DNA from: Dimorphilus gyrociliatus
Lineage: Eukaryota; Annelida; Polychaeta; Dinophilidae
Assembly (NCBI GenBank): GCA_904063045.1
Contig: CAJFCJ010000015.1
Span: 248,001-312,000, forward strand
Length of the DNA stretch: 64,000 nucleotides
Reading direction: 5' to 3'
Every line of letters begins with the position of its first letter. Within the stretch, counting starts at the first letter, position 1. The position numbers and the translations under genes were made by a program. The notes beneath the pieces were generated by a model. That model was not told the origin of the DNA and did no database searches. It saw nothing but the letters and a program-made list of their open reading frames with translations. Positions 25,641 to 37,500 of the stretch are shown here, in pieces.

Positions 25641-26890
25641 GTGTTAAAAGATAAAAAATTGTATATTTTTATGGATTTTTGATGTATCTTTTTAAAAATA
25701 CGTTATGATAAATTACGTTATCAGATTATTTATCGCTTGGTAACAATTACAATAATTAGAGCATTAGATAAGAACCAATTGAAAAAAATGAAAATAAAGA
25801 ATAACTTATCAAATACACTATATTCTGTAAAGCTATAGGCGATTATATTACAAGAGTTTCGAGGAAGCTCTCCCTTCCTTACAATGTGAAAATCGAATTA
25901 ATTTGACTTAGCCATTCTTGAGCAAAAAATTTAATTGATACAGTAGTTTTTTAATGATTTAAGTTTGAAAATAAACTGGAGAAAAGTCATTGAAATTGTT
26001 ATTAATTATAAGTCTTTTCTATGCGTTAAAAATTCTCTCCAATTTCTCAAGTTCTGCAAACAATACAATTAATACATACTTGAAGACGGATAGAAAGAAA
26101 GGGAGAAACTTTTATTATGTATATATAATGTTATATACAAAGCAATCAAAATAATAATGTCCGTTAAAAACAACTAATTGAAAACTACCCCACTTCTAGG
26201 TTAACTGTCTAATGTTGATCAACACCAAACAAAAGATGTCTTTCAGCATGGGAAAATTTTTTTTTATTTTAAGGATTATAAAGAATGGTGGCTGAATATA
26301 TTAAATATTAAAGGGATACAATTTTATTGAACGAGTTTGATGACCTTAAGCTATTAAATACAATAATTACAATAAATATTTCGTTTACTGATTATTCCTT
26401 TTTCGCTCTCATTTTAGAAATGAGCAAAGGTTAAAGTTTATAAATTACAATCTTTCCAATTGCAAGTCAATCTTCATTAAAAGATTACCCGATTTCCATT
26501 AATAATACTTTATCCGTCTCGGTGTTAATCTTTATTTATTACCAAGAGGAGAATTTTTTTTTACTTGTTTCAATCAGCCATTCTTTATCTTTAATAAGGC
26601 AATAAAAGCTTTAGAATGCCGTGAAGGAAATGCTAATATCATAAAATATGAACAAAGTATAAAGCTACACATTTTTTTTTTGTAGTTCAAAACCAGGTCG
26701 TTCAACCAAGTTCTCCGTAAAAAAATCTAAGCTGTCAACACTTGGGAAGAGACTTGAAAAAAGCATTAATATTTATTGAATTGCATAATTGTTTGATATA
26801 GAAATCTCTTTTCTTGTATAATAGCAGAGTGTATTGAGTACAGGAATATAGATTTATGTACGATATTTAAAAGAGAAGAGAAATAGGGAA

Positions 26891-26943
<53 letters not shown>

Positions 26944-28682
26944 TAGAAGGATATATATAATATATACAGTATATGTATTATATATATTAGGTATAGACTG
27001 AATAGATCTATTTTTTGTAGTCTGTGAACTGTTAGGCATAAATTTTTTAAAACATAAATTTCGTTATGAAGAATTGTAGTATTAATCCTATTAAAAGTTA
27101 TTAACTAAAATCAATGAAGGTAGAATTAATGCTTATATCGACTAGTTTAGGGTTGACCATTTAGTTATCGTATAGCCATTTTTTTTTTCTTTTTGGAAGT
27201 TATTCTCCTAACTAAAACATTAATCGTGTTTGTCTAACCAACAGCAAATATTTAAATACTTTCGACTTATTATAAACAAGGACCTCATGGCGAAAAAAAA
27301 TAATTTTCTGCAAACTCCTTTTCATTCATTCATTCATATCATTCATTCGTTTATTTCTTCTATTCATTCTCTTTTATTTTTCGCTTGAATGTAAACTATA
27401 CCTGAGGATAAAAAAATTCAATAATCTCGTAGGTTAATCGATAACTACACTACAAGGCAAACTAATATTGATTACTTCTATTTTAGAGAGCACTGTACGC
27501 CAGAAGATATAAACAATGGCTTTTTTTTTCTAAATTTCTCTTAGGGAAAAGAAAGGAGAGTGACCTTTTCAATGGCATTGACCCTTTTCTAGGGCAAAAA
27601 ATTATATTAATCTATAAGAAATCCTCTCTAGTTGAGGTGAAAAAAAAAACAAAAATCAAAGCTAACTTACTTAGATTGGTAGCTCAGAGATATATTACAT
27701 ATATTGTACGGTATATGTATATATAAATAATGTACTTTTTATCACTAAAATAAGCACAAGAAACCATTTATTTATTACTTTTTGTTTACAAATAATAAAC
27801 AAGAGTAAAAATTTTATATATACAAATTGACAGATTTGTTTACGCCGTTAATTCTCCCTCAGTGTTGAAATCTAAGCTAAATTCTTGAATTAACTGAATT
27901 TTTTATTTTATATAAATACTGTATGTATGTATGAGAATATGAATATTAATGAATAGTTTGTTAATTTAACCTTTTTTTTAATAGGATGTTATATGGTTAT
28001 CATACAGTTTATAACTGAATTAGATTATGTTAATCTGTGTGTCTGTGTGTCTGTCTGTCTCTTTTTATGAACATAGTATTCAGCTGATTCGACAAATATT
28101 TAAGTATTAAAGAAGAAATGACTTACAGAAGCTAAAAATCGCTAAACCACAAATATTCATTATTCTCTTTATGATCTATTGTATAAACATGTTATTTTAA
28201 AATACTATATACATGTATTTCAAATTCTCTCGCATGTACAATATATGAAGCAACATTTCCCAGGTAACGGCTAGGTCATGAAATATAAATAATAAAAGCA
28301 TATCTTCCCTTGTTGCCCCTCCCCCCCCCAACCCTACTTTATTTCTTCTCAGATTGTTCAAGTTGGCTAATAATTCTCCTCTTATTAAATCAAAAAGAAA
28401 TTCTTTTTAAAGCAAAAGAATTTTTTACGTCTCTTTTATAACTAAAATTAGAATTAAATAGCTAATATTTGAATTTTGTAAATATTTGAATTATACAAAA
28501 ATATTCTGTCAAGCGTTTCAGACCTACAATTTGTACGATAGTCTGGGAAAATGATCTGTTATATACATACATGTACAATATATATAAACAAACAGACAAG
28601 GTCAAGTACAAGTTGGCAACCTCTTCAGCAAAAATTCAAAAAGAGAAAGCAAGTTTTTGTTTTGTTTTGTGTGCTTTTTTCT
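25641..28682. other. Gene-poor AT-rich region, right part
   Basis: No gene recognised. Contains an AT tract joined to an AG tract (26894-26942), a CTGT/GTGT-type repeat near 28036-28062 and a run of C near 28320-28329. Confidence 0.55.
26894..26942. repeat. Compound AT/AG microsatellite
   Basis: About 18 AT units followed by about six AG units. Confidence 0.9.
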
Positions 28683-30903
28683 TTATATAGTTGTATCTTG
28701 ATTGGGATCTACAATAGTTCGTTTCTTTGTTAATTTCATATCATTAGGAGCATATAATCCGCTCAGATCGTTAGACGTTCCAGAGCTTTGCAATAAATGT
28801 GTCTGACTTCCTGACGGTGATTTGGGTTCCTTTTTGTGAGAAACAGCAGGTAATTTCGTTGGTTGAGTAAATGGTGCGGAAGATGATATTTCTGGATTAG
28901 ACGGTTTATGATCCAATGCAGGTAATCTCATTGGTGGGACTGTAACTTCAGACATTTCCAAAGATTCTTCGTCCTTTCGTTTCTTCTTCTTCTTTTTTTT
29001 CTTCTTTTTTGTATCTTCGGGTAGGTCTACGTCTATAGTCTCCTTCCGGCGTTTCTTCTTCTTTTTTGGTTTATGAATTTCAATAGAACCTCTACCCGAA
29101 TCTTCTGCCACCCTATCTCCCTCTACAACTTCGTCATTCCGATTCTTCTCCTCTTCCTCTGCCTCCACCTCTTTCCTCTCAACTTCGTCCTCTTCCCTTT
29201 CATCCAGCTTATTTATCTCTTGGGAATTATTCCTCTTTTTACGCCTCTTTTCACCAGTACCGTTGCAAGATTCAACCCCGGAATCTTGTATTAATGAGTT
29301 TGGCCTACTCCTTTGCACTTCTGTTTGGGGAGCTTGTTTCATTCGTTGCTCATTCTCTTTATTTTCTTCCTCTCCCTGCGAATCGTAATCGCTGGTGTCA
29401 TCTTGAACGTCGCATTTCTTTTTTGTTATCTCTTCATCATCAGTTTCACGACTCTTGACGAACATTCCGTCACCCGTTGCGTAAAGAACCTAAGTATAGT
29501 ACAATTTTTTATAAGTATAAGCAAGAAAATATGACTCATAATATTCAGTTTCATTACTCACCGGAACGTGAATACTTGAAGCTGACGCCCCATTAGAATT
29601 TCCCGCTTGAGCGTCCCCATTATGGCGGGGGGATGTTCTGGGGCTAGAATCATTAATTAGGTTTGATTTCCGGCAGAGAACTTTATTCTTTAGTTTCTGC
29701 CATACTTCCTTCCTCCAGGAGAGCGTTAAAAGAGGTACAACCATAGTATAACTAAACTTCATCCACGTAAAAGCTATTTGACAACCGGATACTAGTTTAG
29801 GACCACCGAAAATCTCTATAAAATCCATAACTATATAGGGTCCCTCTAATATGCACCAAACGAGGAAGAGAAAAGCAACGAATTTTGCAGTATTCAAGTC
29901 CTTTCTAAGACGATCGTCGTTAGGATCAATCCTCGTCTGAGATTCTAATTGAGAGAATGACTCCGGTTGAGCCGGTTCAGGTAACATTTTATTGACAGCC
30001 TCCTTAAGGATGATACAGAGGAGGACAAGGGTCACCAAAAATGGTAGACCGTAGCATATACCCAACAAAAAACCATTATAAATGGAGGGGCTCTTGGTCA
30101 CATGACATAATGATCTAAAGAACAAAAGAAAACAAAAACAATTAATATATAATTAATTGAAAGAAATCAAAGACTATAAAAATTAGTGGACAGGTCAATT
30201 GATAAGATTCAATATCGCACTAGATCTTATTCCTGAACATTATTTAATTTATATATGAAAATACGATTTTTCCCTATTGACTGCTTAGAGAGAAATGACT
30301 AAACTTGATATCTCTTATAGGCTGTCACGTATTACACGATTCTAATGTAATACTGATTGATTCAATTCTTTTTTCTAGTGTTTACAATGAAATTATATAC
30401 CTTTTGGAGTTTGCTTCAACATCCGTAACCTGAGAAATGAACAAGGGTATGGCAAAAACAGTAGGAAAAAGCCATATAATGGCAATAAAAATGATGGCTC
30501 TATGGCTTTTTGTCCCGTCTGGAGGAGCTTTTAAAACGGTTACAGTTCGTTCTAATACCAAGAGGAAAAGGCTGAATAAAACTGTTGAGGTGGTAATTTG
30601 AATAAGAGCTGCATTTAGACGACAAGCAAAATCTCCTAGATCCCAAGTATCCCTTACAGTATAACTTAACATTATCGGCATAATACAACCACAGTTTATA
30701 ATATTTGCTGCAGCAATGCTCAATAGGAAGCGATTAATCTCCGAACTCCTGAGTCTTTTCGATTGAGCTATTATAGCCACTAATAAGCAATTGCTTACGA
30801 ATCCAACTATTAAAAATACTGATAAAAATATGGCTCGAATTGTTAAACTTCCTCTATCATCTGCAACGGGACCACCCGTTGATTCAACTTCTGAACTATC
30901 CAT
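28683..30903 (-). CDS. Orphan rhodopsin-class GPCR with long charged tail
   Basis: Three exons (30401-30903, 29562-30114, 28683-29489) join to 620 residues. Seven hydrophobic segments fit a class A receptor: TM1 about 22-46 with Asn in GFVSNCLL, TM2 58-82, TM3 95-118 preceded by the disulfide Cys 94, TM4 with its Trp, then TM5-TM7 in exon 2. Key switches are altered: the TM2 acidic residue is Asn (AAAN), DRY is ERT, CWxP is not present in TM6, and NPxxY is VPLLT. The tail of about 270 residues is disordered, with Glu-rich and Lys-rich blocks including ten consecutive Lys. I cannot assign a ligand or subfamily. No signal peptide seen. Confidence 0.75.
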
Positions 30904-31328
30904 ATCACAGAAATTTGATTTTGGACGGATTAAAATCGCCGGGAAAACGGCCTTCTATTCGATAATTCCTTCCTCTCACATACTTGCTTCTCCGGTATGA
31001 GAGAATTACGTATGCAAATAAGTACAGGTAGAGCCAACCAATCAAATCTCTAATTCGTCTATTTAATTTATTAATTTTACTCCCTCTTATAGAGTTTCTT
31101 CTAATTTCATACAATTTTTTAATTTCTAGAAATTTTAATACTTTACTAAAAAATAAAGAAAATCCAAATAAGCTCTTTCGTCTTTCAACAGAATATTATA
31201 GTATTAACTAAGTTGTTGAACGGTAATATGACAATTTTAATACCAGTTTTCATAATATATGCATATTTTTCTAGGCGTCTGTAGAAACGGTTAGGTAAAG
31301 AATTTCTTTCATATTACAATTTTTAAGT
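30904..31328. other. Intergenic region between the GPCR and the next gene
   Basis: Divergent starts about 425 bp apart. No clear promoter motif seen. Confidence 0.5.
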
Positions 31329-32748
31329 ATGGGTATTGTTGAAGGACCGTTGTTTACTCCTTCAAATTATAACAATTCTTTTATACGTAAGTTGTTAATT
31401 CATATTAGAGAATAAATAAATATAAAGCACTATTTCGTAGTCAATCTATTTAATCCTTCGTATTTTGATCACCCGCACAGAATGAAATCCAATTTTTTTC
31501 TTAATGTTCTTACAAATACAAAAGATACAAAGGGAAGCATCTGTCCCTACTGATGCTATCAATACCTTATTTACAATGTTTTTGTTTTGTTTTGTATTCT
31601 ATTCAAAAAAAGAAAAAGAATAAAGAAGAAGAACGTTCCATTATTCTATTCCATTCTTTTCTCTTTAATTGTTGATTTTATATTTAAATATCTAAAGAAT
31701 AAAGTCTTTTTTATTTCCGGTTAATAATTGTCTGTCTTTCTCCTTATTTAAATAGTTGTTTGTACAATTTATCATTTTTACAGCTTTAAAAGTTGTTTTA
31801 ACTGAATATTTTCATTTCTTTCTTTTCTTACTTTTAGGCCGACAATAAAGTCATTATCAGTGAAAAAAGCATATACTCTGTATTAATTTTCTTTTAAGAA
31901 TTCTGGGAAATGAGCAGTGCTTTTTATTTTTTCTTTGTTTATTTTAGGTTAGTTCTTTCCCTTTTTTCTCACTAAATCCACGTTTAACTCTACAGCGCAG
32001 TCCGCGTCTTAATACTCCCTGCCTAGCTTTTTTCTTCTTACTTTTCTTTCTATCCTCTCATGCTCTTTACTCTCATATTAAATTTAATGATCTATTGTTG
32101 ATTAATTAACAGTCGAGTCTCATCTTCATTCACCACTTTGGGAAAATGAAAAAGATCTCATTAAGTTAACTGACGACGTTTGCGGCTTATTTGTTTATTT
32201 CGAATGTTTATGCAGGCGCCAGACTCTCAAATCGAATTCGCAGCAGTTTACCAATTTTCCCCAAGCTTTCAAAACAGATGCTGACCTTTTGGTAGATAAG
32301 ATAAGAACTAAGATTTCAGATATTTCTAAGAAAACGTTAGAAGAGATTGCTAATAGTAACGAATGTAGAACTTTGTTTCCGTTTATTGGAAAATATCTAT
32401 TGAATCATCAAGCAAACGAAAGAGATAGAACATTAACAGATGGTAAAGTAATTAGCATTTAAATTAATTAATCCTAATTATTTCCTTATATTTCGTAGAG
32501 TACTTTCGAAAATGCTCAACGATGCAACAGATAATCTCTTTAGCGCATCAGATCAATTGTGATGTTATTCAATATACGAATATCAAGTATATAGCCCATC
32601 AATTGGCTTTACTTTATGTAAATTAAATTATTTAAGCACTAATAATATTATTAATTAACCAATAAATTAATGCTTCTCTTTCTCCCTCCAGCAATCATTA
32701 ACACCTTTTGAAACTGATAGTGAAATAAAGCCACTTAAACGTTTGTAG
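31329..32748 (+). CDS. Unrecognised four-exon protein (187 aa)
   Basis: Exons 31329-31386, 32113-32442, 32499-32617 and 32692-32748 join with GT-AG ends and matching phases to 187 residues. The first intron is about 0.73 kb, the others 50-75 bp. The product begins MGIVEGPLFTPSNYNNSF, has helical heptad-like segments (FPQAFKTDADLLVDKIRTKI, MQQIISLAHQINCDVIQY) and ends TPFETDSEIKPLKRL. No transmembrane segment, signal peptide or catalytic motif is visible. It looks like a small helical subunit of a larger complex, but I do not recognise the family. Phase agreement across three introns is good evidence that it is a real gene; the long first intron is the weakest join. Confidence 0.6.
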
Positions 32749-34524
32749 TTTATTGTCTTCTATCTTTTGTTTGGCTAGTTTTTTTTCCTTTTCGTTCCAT
32801 ATTCTTTCACTCTTCTTCTTCTTTCTCTTTTCATCCATTTATCTTTAAGAAGAACAATGTAAAATGTATTCTCACATACAACTTTTGTATATACTGTATA
32901 TATATATATACAGTATGTATGTTCATATATCTTTACAATTATTTCCTCTGAGCGGATAAAGAAAAACAGATATAAAAGAGAAGTCTGCGTAAATTATAGT
33001 TTATTCACATGTAACATTGATTTAGCTTTATAAATGTACATTACGTTAGATAAAAAAAATATACACATTATCTCTTGTTCTTATCAAATAAGAGCAAGGC
33101 TTTCATTATTTCAAACTTCCTTTTCACTCTCTCTCTCTCTGTTTCAATTTATCTCTCCATTCTATCTACTTATCTCATTTGTTCAAGTGATAAAAGTAAC
33201 ATATTTATGCCGATTTGAAGTAGATTAATTGTATTTAAATAGGGAACATTGAAGAGAATTTCGAAGGGGTGAGAGAACAAATAGGAGATGAAGAGAATGT
33301 AGATCTCTCTGAGGAGTATATTACATGGTAGATATATTTGTACCAATAAGGATAAAGAAACGTTCCACGTCAAATACTAAATCTTGGTATCTTCCAAATA
33401 GGGTTCTAGAGATAACTAGTCGAATAGTCAAAAGAGTGCAGAAGATTTCGACGGAAAGCTCGATAAATTTCTATTCTCATCTGTCAAACTTTCGTAGAAT
33501 GTTATCACCTAATTTAAAATAAAATTACATCCTATTTATCAAAGTATTCATGTTGTCGACTCTCGTCACACACACAGCCTTCGAATTGAAGTCAACAGAA
33601 GATGGCGGCACTGAAGAATGGGGAAAGTATAGAAAAATATTAAGACATAGTCAGCCAATTCATTTCATTATATACTCTTATATATGTATATATGTATATA
33701 CAGTATCTCGTCTAGCTTTCTGTCTGTTTCTATGTATAACTTTATATATTCGTATATATAAATAATACAATGCTTTCATTTTTCAGGACAGAAAAATTTT
33801 ATTTGTAAAAGATAAAACATTCGCTACAGATGCATAGCAAAGCAATAAAAAAGCGCCTATTAAAGCTCAAACAAACAGTATAATATAGTTAGACTAGTTG
33901 ATACCGGTTTAAATTTTTCTTTGCATACATACATTAATTATACTAAGAGTATTCATAGGACTCTACAATACTAAAAGAACGCAAACAAAACAAAACTCAA
34001 AATATAGATGTAAAAAGCGTGTATAGAAATATATATATATATATATATTTATATATATTTATATACTTCATCGTAGCAAACGTTAAAAAAAGATATATGG
34101 AAAACATCAAAATTTGCATAATAGATAATAATTATAGGAGAAAGGCAAGCAACAGAACTGAGCTCTTCGAGATGAGCACCAAAAGCGTAAAAAAACCAGC
34201 TGAAAGCGAAATTTTTTTTCGTTTAAGTGTACAAATATAAATATGTATAAAAATGGAATATTTCATCTTTTTTCTTTTTTTTTTTTCCTTTTTTCACAAT
34301 TTAGCGGCAGAAAAAAACCATAAATTTCTTTAATATTGCACGAAAAACAAATATTTTTTCCTTTTTCTTTTGTACAGAAAATTATTTTCAAGTTTTTACA
34401 ACTAAATTCGTTGATAAATAAAAAGTTAAATGCTTAATAAAAACAATTAAAACGCGTTGACGGATTAAAAAGCTTTTTTAAAAGGTAAAATCTTAAGTTT
34501 GCCTATTTCTGAAATCGGGAAATT
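32749..34524. other. Intergenic region
   Basis: No gene supported. Holds a perfect 26 bp palindrome at 32891-32916, a CT run near 33127-33141, AT runs near 33680-33702 and 34029-34064, and long T runs near 34268-34288. Confidence 0.55.
32891..32916. repeat. Perfect 26 bp palindrome of the ATACTG...CAGTAT type
   Basis: The two 13 bp halves are exact reverse complements: ATACTGTATATAT then its complement. One of many related palindromic pieces in the window. Confidence 0.85.
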
Positions 34525-37500
34525 TTATTCGGTTTGCTGCGCTTCTCCAGCGTTATTCTCTTCTGAAGTAGTTTCGGCGGCTTTTGGTTCTTCCGCCGGT
34601 ACAGCTTTAGTTTCTTCTACTTCAATTTTTGGCTCCTCTTTGGCTACTTCGGCCGGTTTTTCTTCAGTTTTTGGAGCTTCTACTTTTGGCTCTTCAGCAG
34701 CCTATTTTTATGGGAAAAAATAGAACTTGAACAATTAAACAGCTTAAAAAGGAATAGAAATTGGATCCACTTTGTTTACAATGGATTAAACTTATAAAAA
34801 AAAGGCTAAGCGGTGTTTTCGATATCTTATCTTACAAATCTTTTACTTCAAAGAAACAAACCTTTTCTTCGGTTTTAGTGGCGGCGGGAGTCGATTCTCC
34901 GTTCTCAGCCGCTGGTTTATCGCTTTCGTTTGGCTTAGGCTTTAAAGTGGACAGGAAAAAAGAAAACAATACATTAATAACAATGGAAATAGGAATGGTT
35001 AAGATCAAAGATAAGATCTACTAGACACACAAAACAAGCTAGCCAATGCTAGTGTAGTTATTTTAGTTACCTTGCCATTTCCATTCGTGGTAGCTTCACC
35101 ATTTGCCGTGCCGTTCGCTTCGCCGTTTGCTTCGCCATTAGTTTCACCATTAGCTTCACCATTGGTTTCTCCATTAGCATCGCCGTTGGTGGCGCCGTTG
35201 GTTTCACCTTTTTCGTCCGTTGATTTCGACCTGTTCGGCCCTTGATACTTTTTAGCTTTTTTAACGTATTCCATATCAATAAGGGAATAACACATAAGCT
35301 TAATAGCCTCTTCAATATTTTCGGGTTCGGGCTCGAATTCAAGATCCTTCATCTATAAATGAGAGTAAACAGGTATTATAATCAATCAGAGGTCAAAAAG
35401 TTAAAAAAGTTGGCTCATGTCATTTTTCATTTTCAACAAAAAAACAAAGTATTAGTAATCAAATATATAAATCAACTTGTCCTCATCTATTGTCTTTCAA
35501 GTATAATATTTAATGTGAAACAGATATGATCGACCTTTTAACAAAATGTGCATTTCGTGTTTATCGAGCCTCGCCCAGATGAATTAATTACTCGGTTTAC
35601 TATTTTAAGTATATACATGCTTACTGTTAAATGAAACAGCTATGAAAATACTGTAAATTAATACGAGGAATGTCTACGAAATTTAAGAATACAATAACAA
35701 ATAAGCCGCTTACTTTCTGACTTTCCATTTTCCAAACTTTTCCAACTCGCGGTAAAACGTCGTTCTTTGTATTTTTGTTAAATAAACCCTTCGCTTTCAA
35801 AAGGAAAAGCGGAGAATTTGATGTTGGAACACTGTAACCTGATTCCATTCAAAAAGAAAAGAAAATTCGGGATTAAATACAAATAAAATGAAATTTGTTA
35901 AGGAATAAAGATAAAAATAGAATCGACAAAAAAATTGAAGAAAAGCATACCTTGGGTTTTGAATTCCTTCGAAATCACCTGAGAGACCTCGTTGAGGAAC
36001 ATTCCCTTTGAAGCAACGATGTGACGACTTCCAACTGCTGCATTTGAATTCAAAGCCTTGACAACTAGTTTGACCAAATCTCTAACGTCTACAACGTAAA
36101 CGTAGATTTTCGGAACTCCAACGAAACTCTTTGATTTCAAGAGATGCTTGATGAACTGAAAAATTTAAAACGAACATTGATTAATGAGAGTATTAAAAGC
36201 GCCCTTTGAAAGGCTGTTCTGCTATAGCGCCCCCTAATGAATTTTGTCATCCGGAAATTGCTTTAAATAGCATTTTCCAGACTAAATAGTTCAATTAGTC
36301 TGTAGCCTCACTAAGCAGTCCAATATTAAGCTCATTCTTCATTATCTATAATTATTTGGCTTAATATCCAGGCTGCTTAATGTATTTAACGTAGGTGGAA
36401 GAATTATGCGTACGGGTTGTATCGCTAAAAAGCTATTCATTGTCTGACCGTTTGTAGGCTTATCAAATGTAAATTTCCTTATCTACCGCCTTTTCGGCAG
36501 GAGATGGGTTTACGTTAAGAATGTCTTATCGGTGTCTAAATGTAGGTAAAGTAAGAAAAGAACTAAAGAAAACATACTGTCACATTAGCATCTTCTCGAC
36601 CAGCTTGATGTGGCAACAAGATAGGTCCAACAGAATATTGAGGATTTAAAATAGCGACTTGGACTTTATCGTCACTTTCATTCTCCTTGTCGAAATCTAG
36701 AGCAGCTCTCTCAACAGCCAAATTAACTTTATGATTTAAATTGCTAATTTTGTCCGCTTCGGCTTCGTCTTCTTCAGTGTAAACTTTTCCTTCGGTATCG
36801 TCGGGTAGAGATCCAGTAATTGTCGTTGAGGTTGATGTCATAACAACCCTCTAAAAGTAAATTTAAAAAAAACTTGTATAGATATACATTGTATAGATTT
36901 AAATGAATATGAATATATACTTAGTAAACAATAAAACAACAATAGAACAAAACAAAGAAATATAATATATTTTAAATAATTTTTAACCTCTCCTTCAGGC
37001 TACCATCGTGATATTATAGGAAACATAAAGCTTTAGAATACGTAATTATATACCTTTGTTGCGAAAATATAGAAAATTACTTTACCAATGTCAATTAATG
37101 AGTTGATAAGGAGAGTTCAATTAATAAAATTCATGCTCTTTATACATTTTTCCCTTACAATTATTAAAGTTATATTGTTACCAGTTATAAATGATTAATC
37201 ATCTGATACTAATCGAGTATGGCGTATAAAAAAAAATCTAAACATTTTCATTTATTACTATTTAATAACGTCTGTGTTTTTTATTTAACTACGCTGTTAT
37301 ATATATCCTTAAGCTAATATATTTTGCAACAAAGCTTATATGTTAGAGTTATTCGACTCTTTGCTAAAGTTTGTATGGAAAAAACAATTAAGTGAATACA
37401 TATATAAAAAAAAACCTATTCTCATCATTAATTGTTTTACTTGCATTAGCGACTATTTTTCGCTCCTATTTCTACTTATTTAATACCAATGCTATACAGT

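Noticed and set aside
32140-32230. Possible extra short intron in exon 2 of the 187 aa gene (GTTTGCGG to TTTATGCAG)
   Set aside because: Splicing it out shifts the frame into a stop soon after; reading through keeps the frame open.
33602-33641. ATGGCGGCACTGAAG frame that could be a first exon (MAALKNGE with a GTATAG donor)
   Set aside because: Thirteen codons only, no downstream plus-strand exon was found before the next minus-strand gene.
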